This document shows, one piece after another, positions 10,046-20,298 of a stretch of DNA of 64,000 nucleotides (its first letter is position 1; every line of letters starts with the position of its first letter). This DNA comes from Caldithrix sp. (GTDB taxonomy: Bacteria; Zhuqueibacterota; Zhuqueibacteria; Thermofontimicrobiales; Sulfurfontimicrobiaceae). The stretch is from NCBI GenBank assembly GCA_020722815.1, contig DYKB01000020.1, forward strand, positions 1-64,000, in the 5' to 3' direction. A program made the translations under genes and the position numbers. Under the pieces are notes generated by a model. That model was given only the letters and a program-made list of their open reading frames with translations, did not search any database and had not been told where the DNA came from.

Positions 10046-10918
10046 ATGGACAATCAATCAATGAATCGACGGGATTTTTCAAAAAGTATTCTAGCCGCAG
10101 GGGCCGCACTGACACTACCAGCAACATTTGGTACAGGCCGTGGTAAACCTGCAATCAAGACTGAGAATTTAGTCGGTATACAGCTTTATACTTTACGCGA
10201 ATTTTCACAAAATGATTTTCCGGGTGCTGTTAAAAAAGTGGCAGAGATGGGTTATGATGCCATCGAATTCGCTGGTTTTGGGAATCTCACCGCGCCAGAA
10301 GTGAAAAAGATGATGGCCAATCTCGGACTGGTAACCGCCGGGTCGCATGAAGGTTTCGAAGGGCTCGATACGAAACTCGATGAACGAATTGAATTTAATC
10401 TGGGAATCGAAAATCCCAATATGATTTGTCCATCGATGCCGGGTAGATTCAGAGAAGCCGGGGTCGATGGATTTAAGCAATTTGCAGAAAAATTGAATGT
10501 GATTGGCGAGAAAATAAAACAGGCCGGGATGCAGTTCTATTATCATAATCATGACTTTGAATTTCAGAAAGTGGATGACCGATGTCTTTTTAGCTACTTG
10601 CTGGAAGACACTCACCCGGATTTGGTAAAGCTGGAAGTTGATCTTTACTGGGTGAAAAAGGGGGGACAGGATCCCGTTAAATTCATTCAAAAACATGCCG
10701 CGCGCTGCCTGATGTTGCACATGAAAGACATGACGGCCGGTGAAGAGGCCACTTTTGCGCCAGTTGGCACCGGAATTCTCGATTTTCCCGCCATTGTCAA
10801 GAAGGCACGAGAAATCGGTGTCAAATGGTTTGTAGTGGAACAGGACCGTTCATCCGGAAATATTTTGAAAGAAGTTGAAATCAGTTTGAAAAATATGAGG
10901 AAATTATTGAACACATAA
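10046..10918 (+). CDS. Tat-exported sugar phosphate isomerase/epimerase-like protein
   Basis: 290-residue protein of the xylose isomerase-like TIM-barrel superfamily (AP endonuclease 2 fold). Residues 1-33 are a twin-arginine signal (NRRDFSKSILAAGAALTLPA). The barrel carries family landmarks: VGIQLYTLRE near the start, YYHNHDFEF (metal His), KLEVDLYWVKKGG (metal Glu and Asp), LMLHMKDM (metal His) and WFVVEQD (metal Glu). These divalent-metal ligands suggest an active isomerase or keto-sugar epimerase in the periplasm. Related Tat-exported proteins commonly sit in glycan-use regions of FCB and planctomycete genomes. GGGAG precedes the ATG. The exact substrate is unknown. Confidence 0.88.
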   Translation: MDNQSMNRRDFSKSILAAGAALTLPATFGTGRGKPAIKTENLVGIQLYTLREFSQNDFPGAVKKVAEMGYDAIEFAGFGNLTAPEVKKMMANLGLVTAGSHEGFEGLDTKLDERIEFNLGIENPNMICPSMPGRFREAGVDGFKQFAEKLNVIGEKIKQAGMQFYYHNHDFEFQKVDDRCLFSYLLEDTHPDLVKLEVDLYWVKKGGQDPVKFIQKHAARCLMLHMKDMTAGEEATFAPVGTGILDFPAIVKKAREIGVKWFVVEQDRSSGNILKEVEISLKNMRKLLNT

Positions 10919-10953
10919 CATGATTTAATACAAATAGTTAAATATAAAAACAA

Positions 10954-11122
10954 GTAACCGTTCACAGGGTGGACCAAATCTATCATTCAAGCATCGATAC
11001 TCGACAAAAACATTCGAGTACAAGTTTGGCGGGAATTCAAACTTTTTCAGACCAAAGGATGCCCGATGAAAGCATTCGGGCATGACAGATGCTAGTATTT
11101 TATCATAACGGTGAACGGATAC
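10954..11122. repeat. Composite inverted-repeat element (copy 1)
   Basis: Left end GTAACCGTTCACAGGG and right end GTGAACGGATAC form imperfect terminal inverted repeats around 169 bases. Inside, 11057-11087 is half of a separate palindrome (GGATGCCCGAT...ATTCGGGCATGACA). The same outer ends and inner palindrome recur at 31191-31348. No coding capacity, so MITE-like. The rest of the 429-base gap (10919-11347) shows nothing else beyond the ribosome binding site of the next gene. Confidence 0.7.
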
Positions 11123-11347
11123 AAAAATCTTTTCTGAATTTAGCAGTTCGGGGAAGAATTTATAAACTCAGAAAAGCCTATTGATTAAACAAACTCTCAT
11201 TATCGAACGTAATTCCCAAAACTTCCACTGGCTTGTTCTGATTAAATTTTCGGAAGTGAATTGCAATGCAAAAAAGTACTGTCGTCTTAAAAAATATGCA
11301 TTTCTTTTAATTCACTAATTTTTTCATTTAATTATGGAGGTAGAGCT

Positions 11348-13102
11348 ATGGGAAATTTCAGACAAATTTCTCACCTGTTTTTATTCCTGTTATTTATCGC
11401 AATCCCGGTCATGGCGCAGGATCCGGGGGACAATGTTTTCCATCTTGCTAAGGCGGTGACAGAATTAGCGCCAAATGATAATGGCGATATGACCAATATC
11501 AAGTATATTGGCGATACCGATCAGGATGGCAAAGGCGAATTCGCCTATCTTACCACCAATGGCGATAGCTGTCACTTTGTACTCTGGGAAGCGACGGGTG
11601 ATGATGAATACGCCATTGTTTATACGTATCCAATAATCCCGGTCTGGAATGGCCTCTTTCGTGATTGGACGGCTATTACTGTGGGTGACTTAAATGGTAA
11701 TGGCAAAGTTGAAATCCTGGTTGGTCTCCCGGTGGACATGACTGGCACCATAACCACGCCCAATCCGCCGCGCTTGCTGGTGTTCGAATGGAACGGCATC
11801 GTTGGTGAAAATATTTACGGCTTTGACAATGGCGCCAATCCCAGTTGTGTCTGGAACTTCGAGGTTCCGGATAATTACAGTCTGGTTCCTTTTCATTTTA
11901 ACCTCGACGATATCGATAAAGATGGTACCGTCGAATTAATCGCTGATTTTCGTGAACCAAAGGCGATTTATGTGGTCTCTCAGAAGGAGGCCTGGGATTT
12001 TCCAGATTGGCAGATCGAATGGTATATCACCAACAAATTGGGAGACCCTAAATATGTCACTGATTTTGATGGTGGCGGATACTACGGATCAGGTTTTGGT
12101 GATCTCGATGGCGATGGAAAGAAAGAAATTCATGCCCCGGTGTGGGATATGTGGACCTTAAATATCTATGAATGCCAGGAACCGGGTAATTTCACCCGCG
12201 AAGCCTATATTCAACATGCCCGCTCTGACGCCGATTATGGTGCGATTCGGGGCATCTTCACTGGCGATGTCAATAAAGATGGCGTGGATGAACTCTATTA
12301 CGTCGGTTCAGACAAGGATGGCGAAGGCAAAGGCCATGTTTTTGCCATTAGTAATATTACGGATGTCAGCCAGGTAACGGCCGCTTCCATTGTCGATATC
12401 ATGATTTATCCCACCCATCCTAATAATACCACCGGTCGAGCAGCTCGTACCGGTAAATTAGCCGATGCTGATAAAGATGGCAAGCCGGATATTATGGTCT
12501 GGGGCTCCAGCAATGCCCAACTTTATGACATCGAATATAAAGGATCGGGAGATCCCCTGGATCCGGCCAGTTGGACTTTCACCGTCGCTTTTGATTTCTG
12601 GAATTATTGGGCGACGCTACTACCAGATTCGGTGGTGAATGCTCTTTCTCCCCGTTTTTGGGATGGCGATGTGGCGGATGATATGGATGGCGATGGTCGT
12701 CGGGAATTTCTAATTTGCAATTACAGTACCGATAAGAACATTAATCCGGATGATCCATTCTTCTATATCGTCGAAGAGGGTGAAAAAACTGGTATCGCTT
12801 CTCAAAATCAGACGGATATTGTTGCTTCATACAAACTATTAAATAATTACCCCAATCCATTTAATCCTGCGACCACGATTCGCTATGATGTCCTTAAGAC
12901 AGGCTTTGTTACAATTAAAATTTTTAACGCTGCTGGAAAAGAAATAAAAAGCCTGTTCGAGGGAACAGCTACACCTGGTGAATATAATTTAATCTGGAAT
13001 GGTACCGATAATTCCGGAAAATTGGTGGGAAGTGGCACTTATTTCTGCCATTTGCGAACCGACAATCACCTCTTTACACAAAAGATGACTTTGATCAAAT
13101 AA
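11348..13102 (+). CDS. Secreted FG-GAP/VCBS-repeat protein with T9SS sorting domain
   Basis: 584-residue exported protein with signal peptide to residue ~24 and a strong GGAGG upstream. The middle carries several calcium-binding FG-GAP/VCBS-like blades of the form DxDGDGK (DTDQDGKGEF, DLNGNGKVEI, DIDKDGTVEL, DLDGDGKKEI, DVNKDGVDEL, DADKDGKPDI, DMDGDGRREF), which would build a beta-propeller. The last ~85 residues are a type A T9SS C-terminal sorting domain (NNYPNPFNPATTIRYDV, then GTYFCHLRTD, ending in QKMTLIK). It is therefore exported through the outer membrane and probably anchored on the cell surface. Binding partner unknown. Confidence 0.9.
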   Translation: MGNFRQISHLFLFLLFIAIPVMAQDPGDNVFHLAKAVTELAPNDNGDMTNIKYIGDTDQDGKGEFAYLTTNGDSCHFVLWEATGDDEYAIVYTYPIIPVWNGLFRDWTAITVGDLNGNGKVEILVGLPVDMTGTITTPNPPRLLVFEWNGIVGENIYGFDNGANPSCVWNFEVPDNYSLVPFHFNLDDIDKDGTVELIADFREPKAIYVVSQKEAWDFPDWQIEWYITNKLGDPKYVTDFDGGGYYGSGFGDLDGDGKKEIHAPVWDMWTLNIYECQEPGNFTREAYIQHARSDADYGAIRGIFTGDVNKDGVDELYYVGSDKDGEGKGHVFAISNITDVSQVTAASIVDIMIYPTHPNNTTGRAARTGKLADADKDGKPDIMVWGSSNAQLYDIEYKGSGDPLDPASWTFTVAFDFWNYWATLLPDSVVNALSPRFWDGDVADDMDGDGRREFLICNYSTDKNINPDDPFFYIVEEGEKTGIASQNQTDIVASYKLLNNYPNPFNPATTIRYDVLKTGFVTIKIFNAAGKEIKSLFEGTATPGEYNLIWNGTDNSGKLVGSGTYFCHLRTDNHLFTQKMTLIK

Positions 13103-13122
13103 ATTAGCCTTATTGATTAAAA

Positions 13123-13160
13123 AAAAAACCATCGTAGCGATAGTACTGCGATGGTTTTTT
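13123..13160 (+). terminator. Rho-independent terminator
   Basis: A stem of AAAACCATCGTAG with CTGCGATGGTTTT, preceded by A-tract and followed by TTTTTTG, lies 20 bases after the stop of the VCBS/T9SS gene. The A and T tracts on both sides would allow it to work in both directions. Confidence 0.85.
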
Positions 13161-13470
13161 GTTTTTAAAGAAGAATGAAGCGGTTTTGGCATATTAAAAA
13201 ACGCGAGGTGGCGGAGAGGAGGCTATCCTTAAAAGATTGCACAGAATAACAAATCTGCAGATTTTTCATGCCGCTCAGAGAAAATTTCACATTTAAAATG
13301 AACTTTTTGATTTCGTTAATTATTTTCTGGACTTTTGATCGATATTTTGATAATTTTAGCATGACTTTAGAGACGGGTATAACAAACCTGGACAGAAAAT
13401 CGATAAATTCGACCATTGGCGTTCGGCACATCTTTTATATTCAAGAGCCCAATCATTATCATCCATTATC
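13161..13470. other. Intergenic region without a supported gene
   Basis: The 13161-13646 gap holds the palindromic repeat at 13471-13547 and otherwise nothing I can support. An 87-88 codon frame on each strand has no ribosome binding site and no recognisable product. Confidence 0.4.
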
Positions 13471-13547
13471 GTCATTCCCGCATGTTTTTATCGGGAATCC
13501 ATTTTACACAAAATCATGGATGCCCGATTAAAGCATTCGGGTATGAC
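13471..13547. repeat. ~77-base palindromic dispersed repeat (GTCATTCCCGCATG family)
   Basis: Runs from GTCATTCCCGCATG to ATTCGGGTATGAC with two internal hairpin halves. Its reverse complement matches the inner part of the composite element at 31235-31312 over its whole length with only scattered differences. Here it occurs without the outer GTAACCG ends, showing it is an independent unit. Confidence 0.8.
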
Positions 13548-13646
13548 CAGTCGCCCTATTATCATAAATTGTGATAAATTTCATTAACGTACCGAACACT
13601 ATTGAAATTCGACATAAATTATCACCGAGTAAAATAAGGAGTAAAT

Positions 13647-16232
13647 ATGTTTGGACCTTTAAAATGGCAAAAGCTTATGTTTTTTATCATGATATGGGGT
13701 TTTTTGTATATGGAAAAACAAATACGCGCCGCTGATTTAATCGGGGGATTTATTGACGGCAAGCAAGAAATCACCCTCAATTTTAATCAGGCTTTGGAAA
13801 AAATGCCAAAATCGAATGCTTTCGAAATTTTTGATCAGGAGAATCATCCATTCAAGATAAATGCAATCGAGGCAGGGAAAACACCTGAACGCGTGAAAAT
13901 CACCCTTTGCGACGAAATCAATCTTAAAAATAATTACTTCGTCAAATATGAAAACAAAACTTTTCGTCTTATCATGGACCGGATTTATCTGGACCCTGAA
14001 TTTTTCAACCTGAATGCAGAATTAGGGGCGATTTTTTCTCCAACCGCCACGACCTTTCGCCTGTTTGCACCACGGGCTACTGCTGTAACCCTGAAAATCT
14101 ATGAAAATCCGGTTATTACCAACGGAGAAACCTTTACCCGACATTCCATGCACGAGATTAAAGGCGGTATTTGGGAAATTCAGGTCACCGGAAATTTGGC
14201 GGGAAAATATTATATATATCTCATCCAGAGCCAGGCACCGGATTGTCATTCCGAACTGGAAGTGGTGGACCCCTATGCACGCGTCGTTACCCGCGGTGAC
14301 GGGCAATCGTTGATCAAAAAGGATAAATTTTATCAAACCATCGGTCGGGGGATGATTGTCGATCCCGGAAAAACCGGAACAGTCACGGCGATTTCACAAA
14401 AAAATTTCGATATCAGTCAGGCAATTATTTATGAAACCCAGATGCGCGATTTTACCAGAGACAAAAATTCCGGTGTAAAGGAAGCGCAAAAGGGCTTATT
14501 CCTCGGAGCCGCTCAAAAAGGAACGAAATACAAAAATCTGTCGACCTGCCTGGACCATCTCCTTGAACTGGGTGTAAATGTGGTACAATTTCATCCGGTG
14601 AATGAGTTCTGGGTCCAGGATGAATCCAGTCATAAATATAAATTCGTCAACCATAAAGATGAAGCGGGAAAATGGCACACAAAGGAATATTATAACTGGG
14701 GTTATGCACCAATTAACTATTTTTCAGTAGAAGGCTGGTACGCCACCGATCCTGATGATGACTCCCGAATTCGGGAATTTAAAAAACTGATTTCTGCTTT
14801 TCATCAAAATGGCATCCGAGTCACGCTGGATGTGGTTTTTAATCACACCTTTGAGGGCAGTCGCGAGGACTTTGCGCACTGGCTCTTTCGCGGGGTTGAT
14901 ACGGATTACTATTATCGCAGCGAACCAAATGGTCAATTCTGCAATGGCATCTGGTGTGGCAATGAGGTGAAGACTGAAAATCCCATGGTTGCCAAATACA
15001 TTCTGGATTGTTTGAAATACTGGGTAACCGAATTTAAAATCGATGGCTTTCGTTTTGACTGGATGAGTGCCCTGGATCCGGAAACCATGAATCGCATGAT
15101 TCGGGAACTGCGGCAGTTGAATCCCAATATTCTGCTCTATGGCGAACTCTGGACGCTGCGTGGCCTTTCCTATTCCGGAAAAAATAATGGAACCTATCTG
15201 GATCGGCAGCATGTGGGGCTTTTTGAGCAGGATTATGGTCTTCCACCCGGTTCAATTGCCGGTTTTAATGACTATTTTCGCGATGCTGTCAAAGGGAGTG
15301 GCTTTCAGCGCGATTATGCGGGAGGTTATATCCAGAATATTCGGGATGAAATTTATTATGACCATCGGCCTTTTGAACTACTTAAGAAAGCCATCCGGGG
15401 GATGGTGGATTTTACGCCCAATTCAGCTGACCAAACCGAATGGCAGGCAATTCAATCTCCCCTCAATTCAATCAATTATATTTCCTGCCATGATGGTTTC
15501 ACGCTCTATGACAAGCTCGTTTTAGCGGAATACTGCCAGTATCAGGAGCCGGGGAAACCAGACTCACCCAAATCCACTTTTCCACAAAGCCCGGATCATC
15601 CGCAAGTGGTCGATTTTGTTGATGCCGCGCAATTTCCAGCACCGAATGTGATTGAAAAGTTGAAAAAGATGAATAAACTGGGTGCCGCCATTTTATTCAC
15701 CTCTCAGGGAATTCCCTTGATGCATTCCGGTGAAGAAATATTACGCCAAAAGATAAAACTTGTCCCTTCGACTGAATCACCAACAGGTGAGCTGTATGTT
15801 TTTGATTCCAATTCAAATACATCACCAGACGCCGTGAATGCCATTCAGTGGGCTTTGAAAGAAAAAAATGCTGATATTTTTCGTTATTACCAAGGACTTA
15901 TCCATTTACGCAAAGCTCATCCTACTTTTCGACGCCGGTCGGCAGCAAGTGTTCGAAAAGGATTAAAATTGCATGATGAATGGTGTCCGTCAGCGGCTGA
16001 ACAATGCATTGCCTACCAATTACGCGACAGTGAAAATGAATTACAAGCCGAAACCTGGAAGAATGTCATTGTTTTGATGAATCCCTATCCCGATGCCAAA
16101 GTTTTTCAAATTCCGCCGCAAAAATGGCAGGTTGTGGTGAATCCGGAAAAAGCGGGCATTGAAACGCTGGAAATTATTGATAGCGGAACGATTCTGGTGC
16201 CCGGGATTTCGATGGTGGTACTTCATGAATAG
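13647..16232 (+). CDS. Secreted pullulanase/isoamylase-like GH13 enzyme
   Basis: 861-residue exported alpha-glucan debranching-type enzyme. A signal peptide covers ~1-30, an N-terminal beta domain ~31-115 and a CBM48-like domain ~120-230 (TTFRLFAPRATAVTLKIYE). The GH13 barrel follows. All four family regions are visible: DVVFNH (region I), GFRFDWM with nucleophile Asp471, YGELW with acid/base Glu500, and SCHDG with Asp616. The pullulanase signature YNWGYDP appears here as YNWGYAP, a substitution at a normally conserved Asp. Cleavage of alpha-1,6 bonds in pullulan, glycogen or starch is the likely role. AAGGAG precedes the ATG. Other subfamily GH13 specificities cannot be excluded. Confidence 0.92.
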   Translation: MFGPLKWQKLMFFIMIWGFLYMEKQIRAADLIGGFIDGKQEITLNFNQALEKMPKSNAFEIFDQENHPFKINAIEAGKTPERVKITLCDEINLKNNYFVKYENKTFRLIMDRIYLDPEFFNLNAELGAIFSPTATTFRLFAPRATAVTLKIYENPVITNGETFTRHSMHEIKGGIWEIQVTGNLAGKYYIYLIQSQAPDCHSELEVVDPYARVVTRGDGQSLIKKDKFYQTIGRGMIVDPGKTGTVTAISQKNFDISQAIIYETQMRDFTRDKNSGVKEAQKGLFLGAAQKGTKYKNLSTCLDHLLELGVNVVQFHPVNEFWVQDESSHKYKFVNHKDEAGKWHTKEYYNWGYAPINYFSVEGWYATDPDDDSRIREFKKLISAFHQNGIRVTLDVVFNHTFEGSREDFAHWLFRGVDTDYYYRSEPNGQFCNGIWCGNEVKTENPMVAKYILDCLKYWVTEFKIDGFRFDWMSALDPETMNRMIRELRQLNPNILLYGELWTLRGLSYSGKNNGTYLDRQHVGLFEQDYGLPPGSIAGFNDYFRDAVKGSGFQRDYAGGYIQNIRDEIYYDHRPFELLKKAIRGMVDFTPNSADQTEWQAIQSPLNSINYISCHDGFTLYDKLVLAEYCQYQEPGKPDSPKSTFPQSPDHPQVVDFVDAAQFPAPNVIEKLKKMNKLGAAILFTSQGIPLMHSGEEILRQKIKLVPSTESPTGELYVFDSNSNTSPDAVNAIQWALKEKNADIFRYYQGLIHLRKAHPTFRRRSAASVRKGLKLHDEWCPSAAEQCIAYQLRDSENELQAETWKNVIVLMNPYPDAKVFQIPPQKWQVVVNPEKAGIETLEIIDSGTILVPGISMVVLHE

Positions 16233-16247
16233 GGTGGATAGGTGCTG

Positions 16248-16275
16248 CGTCATGCGTAAAACGTAATTCGTGATG
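16248..16275. repeat. CGTAATTCGTGATG-type dispersed sequence
   Basis: CGTCATGCGTAAAACGTAATTCGTGATG resembles the tandem GCATCACGAATTAC copies at 24871-24898 in reverse complement. A short dispersed repeat of unknown role, placed after the GH13 stop. Confidence 0.45.
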
Positions 16276-16394
16276 AAGCAGCATAAAAAAACAATATTCT
16301 GGCTAAAAAAAAATGATACACCAGGCTTGATTTTCACAACAAGTCTTGTGATAATAAAAAAAAATCATGAAATCTCCGGGGGAATTGATAAAAT

Positions 16395-17880
16395 TTGAAA
16401 AAGCAGGCGTTATTCATGAAATATCGTCCGATTACCCGATACACGTGGCTATTTATATTTTATCTGCTTCAAATTGCGTTTGCCCAATATCGGGAACCTT
16501 TGTTCAAAATCCACGAACGGGGCGAACTCGGGGACACCATGAAGGACAATGGACAAATTGGCGGAATTTTTTCATCCTATCAATATTTTCCCAGTCTGGA
16601 TTGGGCGGGTGGGCCGGCCATTTTACCTTCCAAGGATGAACAACGTTCTTATATGCAAGGGGCTGGTATCGGGATCGGGGGAAAAAATCCCGACGGTTCG
16701 ATTTTTTTCAATGAAAGGGGACCATTTGATTATGTTGATCAGGGGACTTTTCATCCGTTAACCGAGCAGGAAAATTTTATTGGTTCGCCGGATTATAATC
16801 CAAACGAAGCCGAAGAAATCATCACTGCCCACTGGCAAACCACGCATGGTATTGAATTTAAACGAGTCCGCCGCGCCTGGAGTTTTCCGGCTTTCAATGA
16901 TTTTATCATCATGGAATATATCGCCACGAATAAGTCAAACCGGCAACTTCAGGATGTTTTCATTGGCTTGGTCTATCTGATGCGCCCCAGTTATCAGGAT
17001 GTTCTCGCCCACGCATTTTGAGGGGATAATTTGAATATTGACGATGAACTGGTGGAATATGATGAAAACCTGGATTTATTTTATGCTTATAATTACACCC
17101 CCAGTAGCTCGATTATATGGGATTGGGGCAATTTTGTCGAACTCAAAGGCGAGTTACGCACCACTGGTTACGCCGGATTTGCACCCCTATTTTCTTCTCC
17201 TGCCAAAGGTGGACTAAAACAGCCGGCAACGATTTTTTATGCCCAGACCATTGGAAATAGTCAATATTTTACCAGTACCAGCCAGACAGCCGCAAATTTG
17301 TACGCCATTCTCAATGGTACCAATCAAACCTGGCAGGGTCCGGCGGGAGAAGTCTTGTCGCCATTGATGCTTACTGGTTTTATTCCCTATAATTTAGCCC
17401 CTGGTGATTTCATTCGTATCGTCATCGTGGAAGCCATGAACGGAATTCCGCAGGATCTGGCAATTAAAGGATTAAGTTCGCAATCAAAACTCTCTTCAGG
17501 GCTCGATTCTTTAAAAAACACCGTAACACGTGCCAGACAACTTTTTGATCGATATGATGTCCCAACAGCTTTAGCACCACCCGCACCGGCAGTCGAACAT
17601 TTTGTATTGCCATCGACTCAGGAAATTGCCATTACCTGGCCTCCGGATTTGGAAAATCGGATAGATCCCCTTACCAATGAAGCTGATTTGAAAATTTATC
17701 GTGTTTACGGGAGTGAACGCGCCGATATAGGCCCTTTTACGCGAATCCGGGAAATCCGAATTGATCGCCAGACCGATCACAGTCGTTTTTTTGATAATGA
17801 GTTGGGCAAATAGAAATATAAAGATAACGCCATCCAGGTCAGTTTCGGCTATTTTTACGCTGTGACTGATGTTTTAAAAA
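16395..17880 (+). pseudogene. Secreted FN3-containing protein, disrupted by stops and fused to the next pseudogene
   Basis: A coherent reading starts around ATG 16416 with a signal peptide ending near IAFAQ. It continues in one frame through in-frame TGA (17019-17021) and TAG (17811-17813). The content (GQIGGIFSSYQYFPSLDWAG, later YAYNYTPSSS, and a fibronectin-like LKIYRVYGSERADIGPFTRI...YFYAVTD) resembles large secreted proteins of this group, such as the one at 62270-64000. The C-terminal part, including any sorting domain, is missing. The reading passes directly into an alpha-mannosidase fragment near 17880, so a deletion has joined two genes. Confidence 0.75.
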
Positions 17881-20160
17881 AATAAATTTCTGAAGGTCGC
17901 TTGCTGGTTGGTTCCTAGTACACTTTGCCGGAAATGAACACAATTAGTGGCGAAGCTCTCGATCGCAATCTATTAAGAGGGCATAAAAGAGCCGGTGAAT
18001 TCGGTCGCATCATGAAAATCGGTCACACGCCGACTTCCGACGGGCAGATTTCACAAATTGCGCAAATTTATGCCGGGTTTGGCATTGATGGGATGATGTT
18101 TTATCGCGGCATTTCCCGGGATGCGTGCGACACTGAATATATTCTTGAAGCACCGGCTGGGACACAAATTTTAGGGCTGCACCTCAGTGCCGAATTTAGC
18201 CGGGCTTCTTTCTGGATCCATCTGGCACGGATGACCCTGTACGAAAACAGCTTTTATGACGGCTATTATCGCTGGACAATTGGCCGATTGCCCTGCCGTC
18301 GTTATGATGCGATGGCGGGAGATTTAGACTATCATCTATTGAAACCAACCTCGCTGCAATATTTTAACACCAATCTATTGGATGAAGGGCTGAAGCGAAT
18401 TAAAAAAGACTTAGGAGCAGATGCCACCACGCCCAATCTTATCGCCATGGATGGCATGGACAGTCTTTTTCCACACCCGAATACGGTGAAAGTTATTAAT
18501 TATTGCAATGAACATGATGATGAAGCCGTTTTTATCCACAGCAATTTTCCGGAGGCGATTGAAAAAATTAAGAAGGCCGTGAAATGAGAAAAATTGAAAG
18601 TGCTCAAAGGCGAGCGGCGCCATCCAAGCAAGGATAACTGGTTCAATCGTTTTCTAAAGGATAATATTTCCACCCGACTGTATCAAAAACAGATCAATGC
18701 CCAAATACAGAAACTCCTGGAAAAGTGGGCGGAACCATTTTCGACTTTCGCTTATCTGTTGGGCGAAACCTATCCGACGCCCTATCTCGAACTGGCCTGG
18801 AAATACTTACTTTCCAATCACCCCGATGATAGTATCACCGACGTCAGCATGGATCAAATTCATCAGGATATGCGTTTTCGCTGGGATCAGGTGAAGCAGA
18901 TTGGGGAAAGTCTGACAAATAAGGCTTTTGAAGCGTTGGTAAAACGAATAGATCTGAGCAGCATTCCGGCCGAAGACAGGGCGATTGTTATTTTTAATCC
19001 TTTAAATTATGAACGGAAGTCATTGAAATTGACTTTCCGCATGAACCAAAAAATAAATCCCTGGAAATTTATGACACCACCACAAAATCGCCTGTTGAAT
19101 TTCAACTACAGGATCGGCGGGAATGGGGATCCCTGGTAACCAATCCCTACGATATTCCAGCACCATTTTTTACCCGGCGTTTCAAAATCGCATTTGAAGC
19201 CGCTCAGGTGCCAGCTTGCGGCTATCGAACTTTTGTCGTTCATTCAAAAGCCAGTGAATTGGCCAATTATGGCAACCAGGTCGTCAACAACTGGACCATG
19301 GAAAATGAATTTCTGCGGGTCGAAATCAATTCCAATGGCACTTTTGATCTCCAATACAAACCAACCGGCCAGCGTTATGCAAACTGCCACTTCTTTGAAG
19401 ATGATGCGGAAGCAGGCGATCCCTGGTCTCGTGCGCCCCTGCTGCAAAATCAGATAATTACTTCACAAGGTTGCGCGGCCGAGATTCGTTTCCGGGAAGA
19501 TGGCCCGCTGCAAACAACCTTTCAAATAGATATCAAAATGCAGATTCCCAAATCGCTGACAGCCGACAAGCGACAAAGGCTTCAGGAATTTGTTAATATC
19601 CCCATTTCTTCGCAAATCACCCTTTGAAAAGGAAGTCCTCGACTGGATATTGTCACCTCTTTTGAAAATCAGGCGTGGGATCATCGCCTGCGCGTCTGTT
19701 TTCCCAGTGGGATTCAATCGAAGTTAGTAGACGCAGAAGTACAGCAGAAAGGGTGGAAAGACGCGATCAAACTGGTTCGCAATGTTTGGGGAAGCATACT
19801 CCGGCTGATGCCCTGTATCCACACAGGGGCAATTGGGAAAGTGGACAGGTTTTTGAGCATACTTATCGCCATTTTACACCACCTCGATCGGTTCAATGCG
19901 GTTCCTCCTCTGGTGAATTACCCTTGTCGCTCCAATTGTTGAAAATTGAGCCGGAAAAACTGATTTTGAGTGCTTTTAAAAAGTGTGAAAAACGGAATTC
20001 GGTCATTTTACGGCTTTTCAATCCGACAGAAAAAACAATTTCTGGCAATATAAAATGCCAAAAGCCAATCAGAAAAGCACAATTGGTTAATTTAAATGAA
20101 GAATCGCTGCAGGAAATTCCCGTTGAATATTCGGGCGGGTGGTGGGATATAAAAAAATAA
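17881..20160 (+). pseudogene. GH38 alpha-mannosidase, multiply broken
   Basis: Recognisable GH38 sequence: EGRLLVGS(stop)YTLPE, ISGEALDRNLLRGH, then GFGIDGMMFYRGIS, HPSKDNWFNRFLKDN, AWKYLLSNHPDDSI, and the C-terminal beta domain with LRLFNPTEK. The family's N-terminus with the catalytic-zinc His-x-Asp motif (about 100 residues) is absent. In-frame stops lie at 17883 (TAA), 17916 (TAG, where the family has Trp) and 18585 (TGA). Frameshifts occur near 19046-19062 (an A-run), 19620 and ~19820. The enzyme class removes alpha-mannosyl units from glycans or mannosylglycerate. The gene cannot yield a working enzyme. Confidence 0.88.
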
Positions 20161-20298
20161 TGACGATTGAATTGGAATTTTAATTCAGGCAGAAGCGTTT
20201 CATAACCCGTCCTGATTATGAAAATAAAATTTTAAAAAAGCGATAACCTTCAATCTATAAAAAAACACTGCAAATTTTACAAATTTAGCCGATTTTAA

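Noticed and set aside
10205..10720. 171-codon minus-strand frame opposite the isomerase-like gene
   Set aside because: Antisense shadow; no start signal and no family resemblance.
16395..18587. In-frame TGA and TAG codons inside a coherent reading, suggesting stop-codon recoding or selenocysteine
   Set aside because: TGA, TAG and TAA all interrupt the same frame, frameshifts follow downstream, and other genes in the window use all three as normal stops. Gene decay explains it.
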